From NCBI RefSeq assembly GCF_016811915.1, contig NZ_CP069127.1, positions 4,966,001-5,030,000 on the forward strand: a DNA stretch of 64,000 nt, in the 5' to 3' direction. This stretch comes from Brevibacillus choshinensis (GTDB lineage Bacteria > Bacillota > Bacilli > Brevibacillales > Brevibacillaceae). The position numbers and the translations under genes are program-made. This document shows, in pieces, positions 33,013-41,882 of this stretch. The notes below the pieces were generated by a model. It saw nothing but the letters and a program-made list of their open reading frames with translations, had not been told where the DNA came from and did not search any database. The first letter of the stretch is position 1. Each line of letters starts with the position of its first letter.

Positions 33013-33054
33013 AAAAAAGCCGCTACCGTCCGTCTTTCCTCGGAAAGATGCGGC
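33013..33054 (-). terminator. Terminator after adhP
   Basis: On the minus strand GCCGC and GCGGC enclose an inner CTTTCC/GGAAAG hairpin and are followed by six Ts (plus A-run 33013-33018). It lies about 40 bp after the adhP stop. Confidence 0.7.
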
Positions 33055-33094
33055 CGGCAGCAGCTTTGCTTTGCAGGTCCCTCGTTTTCTTTTC

Positions 33095-34108
33095 CTATTC
33101 CATCGTCAAAACAACGCGCCCGTTGATTTGCCCTTTTTCCATCCGCTCGAACACTTCATTGATCTTGTCGAGCGGCTGCGTTTCGATGATCGCCCGCACT
33201 TTGCCGCGAGCCGCGAAGTCGAGAGCTTCCTGCATATCCTTTCTCGTGCCGACGATCGATCCTTTGACCGTCACGCCGTTTAAAACGGTATCGAAAATCG
33301 GAATCGGCAGCTCTGCATTGGGCAGTCCCACGACGACGAGAGAGCCTCCGCGTCTCACTGATTGGTATGCTTGCTCAAATGCCTTTTTCGTAACCGCTAC
33401 ACTGATCGCCCCGTGTACGCCGCCCACCTGCTCCTGAATCGCGGCTACCGGATCGACTTCGCTGCCGTTCACGGTGACATCTGCCCCCAGTTCTTTCGCC
33501 AGCTCCAGCTTTTCATTGTGGATGTCCACGGCCACCACGTTGTAGCCCATTGCTTTCGCGTACTGGAGAGCTACGTGACCCAAACCGCCGATGCCGTAGA
33601 TGGCTACCCACTCTCCTGGTTTTACGTTGGCTACCTTCAGCGCTTTGTAGGTCGTCACGCCCGCGCAAAGGATCGGAGCAGCGTCCACGTCACTGAGTTC
33701 ATTCGGGATGCGAGCTACGTAAGCAGCCGGTGCCACGCAATATTCCGCATAAGCGCCATCTACTGAATAGCCGCCGTTCACTTGCTTTTGGCAAAGGGTT
33801 TCCCAGCCGCTCAGGCAGTAATCGCACTCGCCGCATGCGGAGAACAGCCATGGAATCCCTACCCGATCTCCCAGCTTCAATGATGTCACGCCTTCGCCCA
33901 GCTTTTCGACGACCCCTACCCCTTCATGCCCGGGAATCAGCGGCAGCTTTGGCTTGACCGGCCAATCCCCGTGAGCGGCATGCAGGTCAGTATGACATAC
34001 CCCGCACGTCTTGATTTTGACCAAGACTTCTCCATAGCCTACTTCCGGTACCGGTACTTCCTTTACCTCCAGTTTCTTTTGGAATTCTCCTACAACCGCT
34101 GCCTTCAT
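33095..34108 (-). CDS. adhP: Zinc-dependent alcohol dehydrogenase (AdhP type)
   Basis: A 337-residue NAD-dependent medium-chain alcohol dehydrogenase. Catalytic zinc ligands Cys38, His61 and Cys148, structural zinc ligands Cys92, Cys95, Cys98 and Cys106, and the Rossmann GIGGLG at 172-177 are all present. It interconverts primary alcohols and aldehydes. The ATG at 34108 has GGAGG upstream; a longer frame is not supported. It is a single gene with its own terminator, read from a consensus sigma-54 promoter and divergent from an operon that encodes an iron alcohol dehydrogenase and an NtrC-type activator. That activator is the obvious candidate regulator. Confidence 0.95.
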   Translation of the reverse strand: MKAAVVGEFQKKLEVKEVPVPEVGYGEVLVKIKTCGVCHTDLHAAHGDWPVKPKLPLIPGHEGVGVVEKLGEGVTSLKLGDRVGIPWLFSACGECDYCLSGWETLCQKQVNGGYSVDGAYAEYCVAPAAYVARIPNELSDVDAAPILCAGVTTYKALKVANVKPGEWVAIYGIGGLGHVALQYAKAMGYNVVAVDIHNEKLELAKELGADVTVNGSEVDPVAAIQEQVGGVHGAISVAVTKKAFEQAYQSVRRGGSLVVVGLPNAELPIPIFDTVLNGVTVKGSIVGTRKDMQEALDFAARGKVRAIIETQPLDKINEVFERMEKGQINGRVVLTME

Positions 34109-34178
34109 CTCTATTTCCTCCCTTTTGTCCCACTTTCGGCGCATGCCGCATGGTTTTGTATGGATGCTGTTTTTCTAT

Positions 34179-34194
34179 AGCAAGCAGCGTGCCA
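34179..34194 (-). promoter_or_regulatory. Sigma-54 promoter of adhP
   Basis: The minus strand reads TGGCACG-CTGC-TTGCT, a full match to the sigma-54 consensus TGGCACG-N4-TTGCW with the GG/GC pair correctly spaced. Transcription should begin near 34168, leaving a ~60-nt leader before adhP. An NtrC-type activator with an intact GAFTGA motif is encoded 2.6 kb away on the other strand, which supports a functional site. Confidence 0.85.
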
Positions 34195-34209
34195 AGTTGA
34201 AAGCGCTTT

Positions 34210-34261
34210 ATTGCAGCGCGTTTGCCTGCAATCTGTCCGATTCGGGCCGTCCATTCGGCCC
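34210..34261. promoter_or_regulatory. Candidate activator-binding repeats upstream of the sigma-54 promoter
   Basis: Two inverted repeats lie 16-67 bp upstream of the -24 box: ATTGCAG (34210-34216) with CTGCAAT (34226-34232), and GGGCCG (34244-34249) with CGGCCC (34256-34261). Sigma-54 activators bind such repeats, usually somewhat further upstream, so which of these is the real site is uncertain. Confidence 0.4.
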
Positions 34262-34363
34262 TATCAGCCGAAAAAACGGCCCGTCTGCCAACCTTTTGGC
34301 CGGAAGAGGGATTTCCTCCCCGGCTGCGGTATTACTAGATAGTGGAAGAAGGGGGTCGCATGC

Positions 34364-35512
34364 ATGCAAATTTCGAAATTCATGACACCGGAGATCATTT
34401 TTGGCAATCAGTCCATTGCCCAGATCGGAGAAAGCCTGCGCAGACTCGGAGCGACTCGCGTCTTTCTCGTCAGCGATCCGGGAGTCGTAGGTGCCGGCTG
34501 GGTGGAGAAAATCATCCAATACCTCTTGCAGCAAAGACTCGACTACCATCTGTGGACCCATGTCACAGCCAACCCAAAGGACTACGAAATCCATGCGGGC
34601 GTAGCGGAATATCGTGCCCATGAATGCAATGCGATCCTCGGTGTAGGCGGAGGCAGTGCCATCGATGCGGCGAAAGCGATCGCTCTGCTCGGGACCAATG
34701 AAGGAAGCATCGTCGATTATGAAGGCGTAGACAAAATCGCGCATCCTCTCCCTCCGATGGTCATGGTCCCGACCACTGCTGGCTCCGGCTCCGAGGTTTC
34801 GCAATTTTCCATCATTGTTGACAGCGCCCGCAAAGTAAAGATGGCCATCATCTCCAAGTCACTCATTCCGGATATCGCCATCATCGATCCGCAGACCTTG
34901 ATGACCAAAGACAAGCAGCTCACTGCCAATACCGGCATGGACGTCCTCACGCATGCCATCGAATCCTACATTTCTCTCGCTGCCACTCCCCTGACGGAGG
35001 TGCACTCGCTGCAGGCGATGCGGCTGATTGCGAGGCACTTGCGACCGTCTGCCGCCAGTCAGTACAACGCAGAAGCCAAGGGAGCCATGGCGATGGCCAG
35101 CCTCCAGGCAGGGATTGCTTTTTCCAACGCCATTCTCGGGGCCGTGCATGCCATGTCCCATCAGCTGGGGGGCTACCTGGATGCACCGCACGGGGAAGTG
35201 AATGCGATCCTGCTCCCTCACGTTCTCGAATACAACTATATCGCCGCCCCTGAAAAATACAGGCACATCGCCGAATGCTTGGGGGAAAACACGGCTGGTT
35301 TAAGTGCGCGGGAATCCTCCCGGCTCGCCCTGAAAGCCGTGAAGGAGCTGTCTCGCGATCTGGATTGTCCGGAATCCCTGTCCGCCATCGGGCTCGTTCC
35401 CGAACAGATTGAACTGCTGAGCGCGCATGCTTTGCTGGACGTCTGCATGACGACCAATCCACGCGACATGAGCGCCCAAGACGTCGCTGCCCTTTTCCGC
35501 CAGGCCTTGTAA
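34364..35512 (+). CDS. Iron-containing alcohol dehydrogenase
   Basis: A 382-residue group III alcohol dehydrogenase. The NAD-binding GGGS is at residues 95-98; metal ligands are Asp193, His197, His262 and His276, whose pattern matches FucO-type enzymes. It would oxidise or form a primary alcohol, diol or similar compound. The ATG has GGGGG 8 nt upstream. It is the first gene of an operon continuing 19 nt later with the histidine kinase, then the NtrC-type regulator and a BenE-like transporter. No sigma-54 site was found before it, so it may be read by SigA. Confidence 0.92.
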   Translation: MQISKFMTPEIIFGNQSIAQIGESLRRLGATRVFLVSDPGVVGAGWVEKIIQYLLQQRLDYHLWTHVTANPKDYEIHAGVAEYRAHECNAILGVGGGSAIDAAKAIALLGTNEGSIVDYEGVDKIAHPLPPMVMVPTTAGSGSEVSQFSIIVDSARKVKMAIISKSLIPDIAIIDPQTLMTKDKQLTANTGMDVLTHAIESYISLAATPLTEVHSLQAMRLIARHLRPSAASQYNAEAKGAMAMASLQAGIAFSNAILGAVHAMSHQLGGYLDAPHGEVNAILLPHVLEYNYIAAPEKYRHIAECLGENTAGLSARESSRLALKAVKELSRDLDCPESLSAIGLVPEQIELLSAHALLDVCMTTNPRDMSAQDVAALFRQAL

Positions 35513-35531
35513 GACTCGTAGGAGGTCCCAT

Positions 35532-36851
35532 ATGCAGAGCAAACAGGAAATACTCGAAAAGCTGACCGGCATCCAATCCTCCCGGAAAAGCTATTACACC
35601 GAGCTGAATTACCTCGTGGAGGAAATGAAGAAGAAAAACAGGCAGCTGGCCGTCATCAACCAGCTGACGCAAATCCAGATCAACGCCTCCTGGCCGGAGA
35701 TAAGCATCTACATCGCGAGCCAGCTTTCGCAGATCCTCCCGTTTGATCATTTTATCCTCACGCTGGTAAAGGGAGGGCAGCTCACCTCCTATTTGGCGAA
35801 AGGCGGAGAGGAAGAGTGGCAATGTCACACACTTCGGCAGGCCAGCGCACCGGATCAGGCGTCCCTCTCCATTCTGAATTTGCTGCATCAGTCTTTGACA
35901 GAGCGTTTTCCGGACCATCACGCGCGATCCGTTCCACTGCGCAGCCAGTTCAATCAGACATTTGGCTTTCTCACCTTGCTGCAGGGGATCCGCCCTGCCT
36001 CAGTCGGCGAAGAGGCAGAACTGTTTTCCCTCATCGCCAGTCATGTCGCCGTCTCTGTCGAAAATATCCTGCTCTTTCAGGATGTCAGCGAAAAGATCAA
36101 CATCGAGGCCCAGCTGGTGCAATCCGCGAAAATGGCTGCGATCGGGGAAATGGCAGCCGGCATCGCGCATGAGCTGAACAGCCCGCTGACGGCTATACTC
36201 GGGAATTCGCAGCTGCTCCTGAGAGAAATGAAAGAGAGCCCGGCTGCTCCCCTGATGAACGATATCTACCAATGCGGCGTGCGCTGCAAGAAGATCATTC
36301 AAAACCTGCTCACCTTTTCTAGGCAGGAAGAGTACCTGTTCTCTACCATCTCAATCAACGAAGTCGTAGAGGATGCACTTAGCCTCATCGGCTACCAGCT
36401 CTCCGTTTCCGGTCTGACCGTGACCAAAGAGCTGGCCGACCCTCCGCTGCTCTTTCACGGGAGCCGCCACCAAATCGAGCAGATTGTCATCAACCTTTTG
36501 CTCAATGCGAGGGATGCCCTCGTCGGCCGAGAAGATCCTTTCATTGAAATCCGGTCTTTACTGGTAGAAGAAGACGACGGGGATGCCTATGTCGGGCTTT
36601 CCGTTCACGACAACGGAGAAGGGATCGCTGCCGATTCGCTGCGGCAAATCTTTCAGCCGTTTTATTCCACCAAGGAGCGGTCAAAAGGGACGGGTCTTGG
36701 CTTGTCCGTCAGTCTGGGAATTGCAGAAGCGCATGGAGGGAAGCTTCTCGCGGAAAGTGAGGAAAATCAGTACAGCCGCTTCACGTTGCTTTTGCCGCTT
36801 TTACGAGAGGAGATTCGCCATGGAGAGAAAACGAATGCTGATCGTGGATGA
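35532..36851 (+). CDS. Soluble sensor histidine kinase (GAF-HisKA-HATPase)
   Basis: A 439-residue two-component kinase without membrane segments. Order: N-terminal coiled coil (about 1-45), a GAF-like sensor domain (about 48-182), HisKA with phospho-acceptor His213 in AHELNSPLTAILG, and an HATPase with N-box NLLLNARDAL, G1 DNGEGI and G2 GTGLGLS. It should sense a cytoplasmic signal through the GAF domain and phosphorylate the response regulator whose gene overlaps its 3' end by 32 nt. The neighbours suggest an alcohol, aldehyde or aromatic-acid signal (inference). Confidence 0.92.
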   Translation: MQSKQEILEKLTGIQSSRKSYYTELNYLVEEMKKKNRQLAVINQLTQIQINASWPEISIYIASQLSQILPFDHFILTLVKGGQLTSYLAKGGEEEWQCHTLRQASAPDQASLSILNLLHQSLTERFPDHHARSVPLRSQFNQTFGFLTLLQGIRPASVGEEAELFSLIASHVAVSVENILLFQDVSEKINIEAQLVQSAKMAAIGEMAAGIAHELNSPLTAILGNSQLLLREMKESPAAPLMNDIYQCGVRCKKIIQNLLTFSRQEEYLFSTISINEVVEDALSLIGYQLSVSGLTVTKELADPPLLFHGSRHQIEQIVINLLLNARDALVGREDPFIEIRSLLVEEDDGDAYVGLSVHDNGEGIAADSLRQIFQPFYSTKERSKGTGLGLSVSLGIAEAHGGKLLAESEENQYSRFTLLLPLLREEIRHGEKTNADRG

Positions 36852-38283
36852 TGAAACAGAAGTGACTTCTTTTTTCACCTATTTTCTCAGGCAAAAAAAC
36901 TGCGAGGTAGTCGTGGCGAACACAGGAAAAGACGTGGATCGCCTGCTTGCCTCCGGGGCGGAGGGCTTCCATGCTGCCCTGGTCGATTTGAAGCTGCCCG
37001 ATGCCAATGGCTTGGACCTGCTCAAGCGAATCAAAGCGGTCCACCCCTCCTGCGAGGTCTTGATCATGACCGGCTACAGCACGATCAAGTCCGCCGTGAC
37101 TGCTGTGCAATGGGGGGCCAAGGACTACCTGGAAAAGCCGTTTGACGATCTGGACAGTCTGGAGCGCATCATTGACGCCGTCCTGGAATCGTCGGCCCAA
37201 GAGGAGGACGAGCTGTCCCGAGAGGCAGCCAGGTACGGCATCCTCTACGCTCCGGGCAGCCCGATGGCCAAGGTCGCTGCCATCGCCAAGAAGCTGGCGA
37301 AAAAGGCGATTCATATTCTCGTGGAAGGTGAGACCGGAACCGGAAAAGAGCTGATGGCCCGCTTTCTGCACGGGGCCAGCTCCCGGTCCCAGCAGCCTTT
37401 TGTCGCCTTTAACTGCGGAGCCGTTCCTGAATCCTTGCTGGAAAGCGAGCTGTTTGGCTACGAGAAAGGGGCCTTTACCGGAGCGTTGAAAGCACGCAAA
37501 GGCTTTTTCGAGCTCGCTCACAACGGCACCCTGTTTCTCGATGAAATCGGGGAAGCCCCTGCTTCGATCCAAGTGAAGCTGCTGCGCACACTGGAGACGG
37601 GGGAGTTCATGCGCATCGGTGCGGAACAAGTCGGCCAAAGCAACATTCGCTTCATTTCCGCCACCAACCGCGATCTGGAGTACGAAGTCGAGATGAATCG
37701 CTTTCGCAGGGATTTGCTCTACCGCCTCGAAGGGATCAAGCTGTCCATTCCTCCCCTGCGGGAACGAAGCCAGGACATACCTGTGATCGCCCAGGCATAT
37801 CTCCAGAAAAGAATCGGAAGCGCCTGCGAATTTGATCCGGACGCGATGGAGCTGCTCCAGCAGTACCATTGGCCGGGCAATGTACGCCAGCTGATCAACG
37901 TGCTGAATCAGACCCTCGCCCTGCACGACTCCGAGAGAATACGTGCGGAGCACCTGCCTCTCAGCCTGCGCGAGAGGGAGATGCAAAGCGCCGCGACTCC
38001 CCAGCTCGCAGATCAGCTGACAATCTCCCAGCAGATCGATCGCGAATGCGAGCGCTTTGTCCAAGCGATTACCCGGAGCGTCCCGTCCATTGACGGATTC
38101 GATTTCGACTATTTGATCAAGCGCATCAAGCAGCTGGAGGGCGAGGTCGGCCGAACCATCATTGAAAAGGGCCTGTCCGAAACAAAGGGAGACCGCCAGC
38201 TGCTGAGCAAAAAGCTGAATATCACCAAACGTACGATCCGCTACATTTTAAATGAAAAGGGTTCGGGCACAACCTCAGTCTGA
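36820..38283 (+). CDS. NtrC-type sigma-54-dependent response regulator
   Basis: A 487-residue regulator: receiver domain (1-~120; Asp10, Asp11, phospho-acceptor Asp56, Lys in YLEKPF), AAA+ domain (about 140-375; Walker A GETGTGKE at 170-177, sigma-54-contacting GAFTGA at 217-222, Walker B LFLDEIGE) and a Fis-type helix-turn-helix at the C-terminus (SKKLNITKRTIRYILNEKG). The ATG at 36820 with GAGAGGAG upstream fits the receiver start. Its gene overlaps the kinase gene, indicating a cognate pair. The consensus sigma-54 promoter of adhP is its only clear target in the window. Confidence 0.94.
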   Translation: MERKRMLIVDDETEVTSFFTYFLRQKNCEVVVANTGKDVDRLLASGAEGFHAALVDLKLPDANGLDLLKRIKAVHPSCEVLIMTGYSTIKSAVTAVQWGAKDYLEKPFDDLDSLERIIDAVLESSAQEEDELSREAARYGILYAPGSPMAKVAAIAKKLAKKAIHILVEGETGTGKELMARFLHGASSRSQQPFVAFNCGAVPESLLESELFGYEKGAFTGALKARKGFFELAHNGTLFLDEIGEAPASIQVKLLRTLETGEFMRIGAEQVGQSNIRFISATNRDLEYEVEMNRFRRDLLYRLEGIKLSIPPLRERSQDIPVIAQAYLQKRIGSACEFDPDAMELLQQYHWPGNVRQLINVLNQTLALHDSERIRAEHLPLSLREREMQSAATPQLADQLTISQQIDRECERFVQAITRSVPSIDGFDFDYLIKRIKQLEGEVGRTIIEKGLSETKGDRQLLSKKLNITKRTIRYILNEKGSGTTSV

Positions 38284-38304
38284 CCCTCATCAGGAGGCAT
38301 TTTC

Positions 38305-39543
38305 GTGGTTTCTTCCAATCAGCGCTGGTCGTTTTCTTCGATCAAAAACATTCCGGCCGATTTTTCTGTCTCAGCTCTCATCGTGGGCCTGATCGCCACC
38401 ATGGTTTCATACGCAGGCCCGCTCTTGATCGTCTTTCAGGCAGCCAAGGCAGCCAGTCTGAGCGACGCCTTGCTGTCTTCCTGGATTTGGGCCATTTCCA
38501 TCGGAAGCGGTGTGACTGCCATCGTGCTCAGTATCCGCTATCGCACGCCGGTCATCACAGCTTGGTCGACTCCGGGTGCGGTTCTGCTGGTCACCAGCCT
38601 GTCCGTCTACTCGTACGGGGATGCGATCGGCGCCTATCTCTTTTCAGCCGTCGTAATTACACTGCTCGGTGTTTCCGGACTTTTTTCGACGATCATGCGG
38701 TACGTTCCTCCAGCGATTACCACTGCCATGCTGGCTGGAATCCTGCTTTCCTTTGGCGTCCAGGTATTTGTCTCCATGCAGCAGCTCCCGGCGCTCGCTC
38801 TCCCGATGATGATCAGCTACTTGCTGGCGAAGCGCTGGTCTCCGCGATACGCTGTCGTGCTGTCCTTGCTGGTGGGTCTGCTGACTGCCTTTTTGCTGAA
38901 TCGCTTTGAGCTCGCCGGCATCCAGATAGCGATCGTCGAACCCGTCTTTACCATGCCTGCCTTTTCTCTCGATGCCATCATCGGGCTCGGCATACCCCTG
39001 TGCATCGTGACCATGGCCTCTCAAAACGCGCCGGGAATCGGTGTCCTTCAGGCTGATGGCTATGATACGCCGACCAGCCCGTTGATTACGACAACTGGGG
39101 CAGCATCCCTCTTGCTCGCTCCCTTTGGCGCCCACGGAATTAATCTGGCCGCGATTACAGCAGCGATCTGCACGGGCAAGGAAGCGCATCCGGATCCCGC
39201 CAAGCGTTATATCGCAGGGATTGCGTGCGGAGCCTTTTACCTCGTGTTCGGGATGTTCGGCGCCACCATCGCTTCGGTGTTCTCCGCCTTCCCAAAGGAG
39301 CTGATCGCAGTCATCGCAGGACTCGCCCTGTTCGGCTCGCTCGGCTCCAGTCTGGCATCTGCGATGAGTGAAGCCACGCAAAGAGAGAGTGCGCTCATTA
39401 CGTTTCTCGTCACGATATCGGGCATTACCATCGGAGGGATCGGCTCGGCGTTTTGGGGATTGGTTGCCGGGGTGATCACGAATGCGCTGCTTGCGGGGGA
39501 TGTTCGGAGGTGGTTGGGCCGGAACAGAAGACAGCCTTCGTAG
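38305..39543 (+). CDS. BenE-family (benzoate/H+ symporter-like) transporter
   Basis: A 412-residue membrane protein with about 12 helices matching the BenE family: an N-terminal SALIVGLIATMVSYAGPLLIVFQAA region, AWSTPGAVLL, and the distinctive FGAHGINLAAITAAICTGKEAHPDP near residue 275. The start is GTG with AGGAGG 7 nt upstream, 21 nt after the regulator stop. BenE proteins import benzoate in proteobacteria; in this operon with two alcohol-oxidising systems the substrate may be an aromatic acid or alcohol. Substrate not established. Confidence 0.88.
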   Translation: MVSSNQRWSFSSIKNIPADFSVSALIVGLIATMVSYAGPLLIVFQAAKAASLSDALLSSWIWAISIGSGVTAIVLSIRYRTPVITAWSTPGAVLLVTSLSVYSYGDAIGAYLFSAVVITLLGVSGLFSTIMRYVPPAITTAMLAGILLSFGVQVFVSMQQLPALALPMMISYLLAKRWSPRYAVVLSLLVGLLTAFLLNRFELAGIQIAIVEPVFTMPAFSLDAIIGLGIPLCIVTMASQNAPGIGVLQADGYDTPTSPLITTTGAASLLLAPFGAHGINLAAITAAICTGKEAHPDPAKRYIAGIACGAFYLVFGMFGATIASVFSAFPKELIAVIAGLALFGSLGSSLASAMSEATQRESALITFLVTISGITIGGIGSAFWGLVAGVITNALLAGDVRRWLGRNRRQPS

Positions 39544-39578
39544 ATTGATTTCTATTTCTCATACAATAAGGAGGTCCT

Positions 39579-40286
39579 ATGAAAAAGATTCGTTTCTTCC
39601 TGCTTTTCATCCTATTATTCGGTATGATTGGCCAATCAGCATTGGCGGCAAGCGCTCCTATCTCCTCAACGCTTGTCATTGACGAAAAATCCACGTTAGT
39701 TTCAGGGGAAAAGGTGTATGTAGAAGTCACCACAGAGGATCACGGGGAGATTATCTTAACGCAATTAAACTATCAGGAAAAGAAAGAAGAAACGAAAGCG
39801 AAAACACTATCGAGGATCAAAACCATCAGGAGGGGCAGCAAGTACATGACAACCGGTGTATTTACTCCCAAAAATCCAGCAGACTATCATATCTCTTTCC
39901 TTATGTGGATGAAGGACAAGGACGGGAAAATTACTTCAAGCGTAGCTGCAAAGACGATTACCGTCTCACCGAAGGAAAAGATCGAAGTATCCATCAGCCC
40001 GCTCACCTCAACCATCAGTGTAAACGACGTTCTTTTGATAGACTTCAAGTACAAAGGACCAAGCAAAAGCTATTCATTCGATTACAGCCATGAAGATGTG
40101 CTGAAGAGTGTAAATCTGCAGGAATATCCCCGTGAGTGGGAGCCTGATGGATACACGCACAATTACTATATTTTCAGGCCGAACAAGAAAGGAAAAATCA
40201 CCCTGAAAATTACCGTCAACGCGCTTCGTGACGATGGTTCCATCTCTCTATCAAATACAGCCAGCACAACCATTACAGTAAAGTAG
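39579..40286 (+). CDS. Small secreted protein, unknown
   Basis: A 235-residue exported protein with a clear signal peptide (M-K-K-I-R-F-F-L-L-F ... ALAASA, cleavage about residue 24) and two beta-rich stretches, each ending in an I-T-V-S/K-type strand, that look like immunoglobulin-like or similar beta-sandwich domains. I recognise no enzyme motif. AAGGAGG precedes the ATG and a strong terminator overlaps the stop codon, so it is monocistronic or the end of the preceding operon (35-nt gap). Its base composition is noticeably more AT-rich than its neighbours, hinting at separate acquisition. Confidence 0.8.
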   Translation: MKKIRFFLLFILLFGMIGQSALAASAPISSTLVIDEKSTLVSGEKVYVEVTTEDHGEIILTQLNYQEKKEETKAKTLSRIKTIRRGSKYMTTGVFTPKNPADYHISFLMWMKDKDGKITSSVAAKTITVSPKEKIEVSISPLTSTISVNDVLLIDFKYKGPSKSYSFDYSHEDVLKSVNLQEYPREWEPDGYTHNYYIFRPNKKGKITLKITVNALRDDGSISLSNTASTTITVK

Positions 40287-40316
40287 CTCTGCCGCTGCAG
40301 AGCTACTCTTTTTTTT
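40283..40316 (+). terminator. Intrinsic terminator
   Basis: GTAGCTCTGC (40283-40292) and GCAGAGCTAC (40297-40306) form a perfect 10-bp stem with a 4-nt loop, followed by TC and eight Ts. The stop codon of the secreted-protein gene lies within the stem. Confidence 0.92.
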
Positions 40317-40347
40317 CAAAGCTCGATCCCGAGATGCTCGCGCAGAC

Positions 40348-40810
40348 CTAGCGGATGGCAGGACTGGATACGCCGATGATTTTGGATTGAAAATCAAGAC
40401 CATACCGCTTCTTTGCTCTCCGTTGCGGTGCGGGCCACTTCATTTCGATGGTATAGGAGCTGTCATGACCGGGAATGCTCCCTTTTTCGATTTCTATTTT
40501 TATGGTCTCTGCAAATCGAGAGGAGTCGGCCTCGTCCATTCCAGGAAGAAGAATGGCAAATTCATCGCCGCCATGTCGGCCAAAAACATCGTCTGCACGC
40601 AGATGCCGCGATATTCTCTCCGTCAAATCCTGCAGCACGCGATCCCCTGTATAATGCCCGTGCGTATCGTTGATGGTCTTGAAGTGATCGACGTCAAACA
40701 ACAGCAGCGTGAGGGGAACTCTTTCCATGCTCAGCAGCCTGCAGGAAAGATTCCTGAATTAGTTGATTTTGCATCAGACTGGATCATCGGTGAAAAAGAA
40801 AAACAACCTC
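40348..40810 (-). pseudogene. Decayed diguanylate cyclase (GGDEF) gene
   Basis: A 126-residue open frame (40348-40728) holds the core of a GGDEF domain: DVDHFKTINDTHGHYTGD and the active-site RHGGDEFAILLP, including an apparently intact GGDEF sequence. The expected N-terminal continuation (L-M-Q-N-Q-L-I-Q-E-S-F-L) lies just upstream in another frame, preceded by a stop, so a frameshift separates them. After SSYT the expected S-I-G-V-A block is missing and the frame jumps to a R-A-K-K-R-Y-G end, suggesting a deletion of a few dozen residues. No sensor domain or ribosome site remains. It is probably inactive. Confidence 0.65.
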
Positions 40811-40879
40811 TCAGACCTCCATTCCGCGGAGATTTGAAAGGTCGTTTTTATCTCAAGCTGTGAACATGGACTCCTGGCT

Positions 40880-41749
40880 CTACAGCCCCTGTTCCTTTGC
40901 GTAATTCCCCCAGTGCGGGCGGCTGCCGTCCTTGTCGGTAAACGGATACTCCTCAGACAAGCCCCATGTGCTGAAAGCTTTTCCTGATTTGCTCGCAATC
41001 GCGGGGTCGCTTGCTAATGCTGCGACTGCCCTGCCGATATAGGTAGGGGTCTCTGACATGATAAAATGCGGATCTTTTTTGGCCGCCTCTCTCCACGTCT
41101 CCTCCGTCACGCCAAAGTGCTCCAGCATTTCTTCCGACCGCAAGAAGCCTGGTGTCAGTGCAAGCGCAGTCACGCCATGTGGACGCAATTCTTCGGCCAT
41201 CGCCTGTGCCAAATGAATGACCGATGTCTTCGCGAGGCTGTAGTACAGATTCCCCCGGTACCGGTAATCCACGCCGTCCGTGATCTCGATGATCAGTCCG
41301 CTTTTCTGTTTTACCATCAACGGCGCTGCATAATGGCTCGTGATCAGATGGGTATGGATCGCACGCTTCTGCATGAGCAGCCCTTTTTCCAGCGACCCTT
41401 CCCAGAATGCCTTGCCCCATTCTGTCAGCGATTCGCCTCCCCATATGTCGTTGACCAACAGATCCAGCTGTCCATCCCGTTCTTCCCCGATCCGCTCGAA
41501 CAGAGCACGGACCTCTTGCTCCTGCGTATGATCAACGCGCACCGCGATTCCCTCACCGCCTGCTGCTGTCACCATTTCCGCCGTTTCCTCGATGGTCTCT
41601 GCTCTCCCCAAGTCGGATGGTTGACCTCTGACACTGCGGCCAGTCACGTAAACCGTTGCCCCTGCTTCCCCGAGCATGACCGCGATTCCTCTCCCGGCGC
41701 CTCGCGTTCCGCCAGCCACTACCGCCACTTTTCCCTGTAAAGGCTTCAT
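40880..41749 (-). CDS. SDR-family oxidoreductase
   Basis: A 289-residue short-chain dehydrogenase. The cofactor motif is GGTRGAGRGIA at residues 13-23 (a variant of TGxxxGIG), followed by TGRS after strand 2, which favours NADP. The usual NNAG reads V-N-D-I-W-G-G, and the active-site YxxxK is YYSLAK (about 169-174); the Ser is in IEITDGVD rather than the normal position, so the catalytic Ser may be replaced by Thr or Asp. It is divergent from the WYL regulator gene with a strong palindrome between them, so it is likely that regulator's target. Substrate unknown. Confidence 0.85.
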   Translation of the reverse strand: MKPLQGKVAVVAGGTRGAGRGIAVMLGEAGATVYVTGRSVRGQPSDLGRAETIEETAEMVTAAGGEGIAVRVDHTQEQEVRALFERIGEERDGQLDLLVNDIWGGESLTEWGKAFWEGSLEKGLLMQKRAIHTHLITSHYAAPLMVKQKSGLIIEITDGVDYRYRGNLYYSLAKTSVIHLAQAMAEELRPHGVTALALTPGFLRSEEMLEHFGVTEETWREAAKKDPHFIMSETPTYIGRAVAALASDPAIASKSGKAFSTWGLSEEYPFTDKDGSRPHWGNYAKEQGL

Positions 41750-41808
41750 CCTGCTTTGCCACTCCTTTGGATCTGAAATGGTACTGCTATTTCAAGTGTA
41801 ACGCTCTC

Positions 41809-41831
41809 AATATGACAACTGCTGTCATATT
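41809..41831. promoter_or_regulatory. Palindromic operator between the SDR and WYL-regulator genes
   Basis: AATATGACA (41809-41817) and TGTCATATT (41823-41831) form a perfect 9-bp inverted repeat with 5 bp between arms, midway between two divergent starts. It is most simply the binding site of the adjacent YafY-type regulator. Confidence 0.65.
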
Positions 41832-41882
41832 CGCTAAGATACGATGTAAGGAGATTCGGACAGAAAAGAGGAGGCTTGGCTT

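Noticed and set aside
34364..34364. Sigma-54 promoter for the iron alcohol dehydrogenase gene
   Set aside because: I checked the 160 bp upstream for GG-N10-GC; none of the GG pairs has a GC at the right distance.
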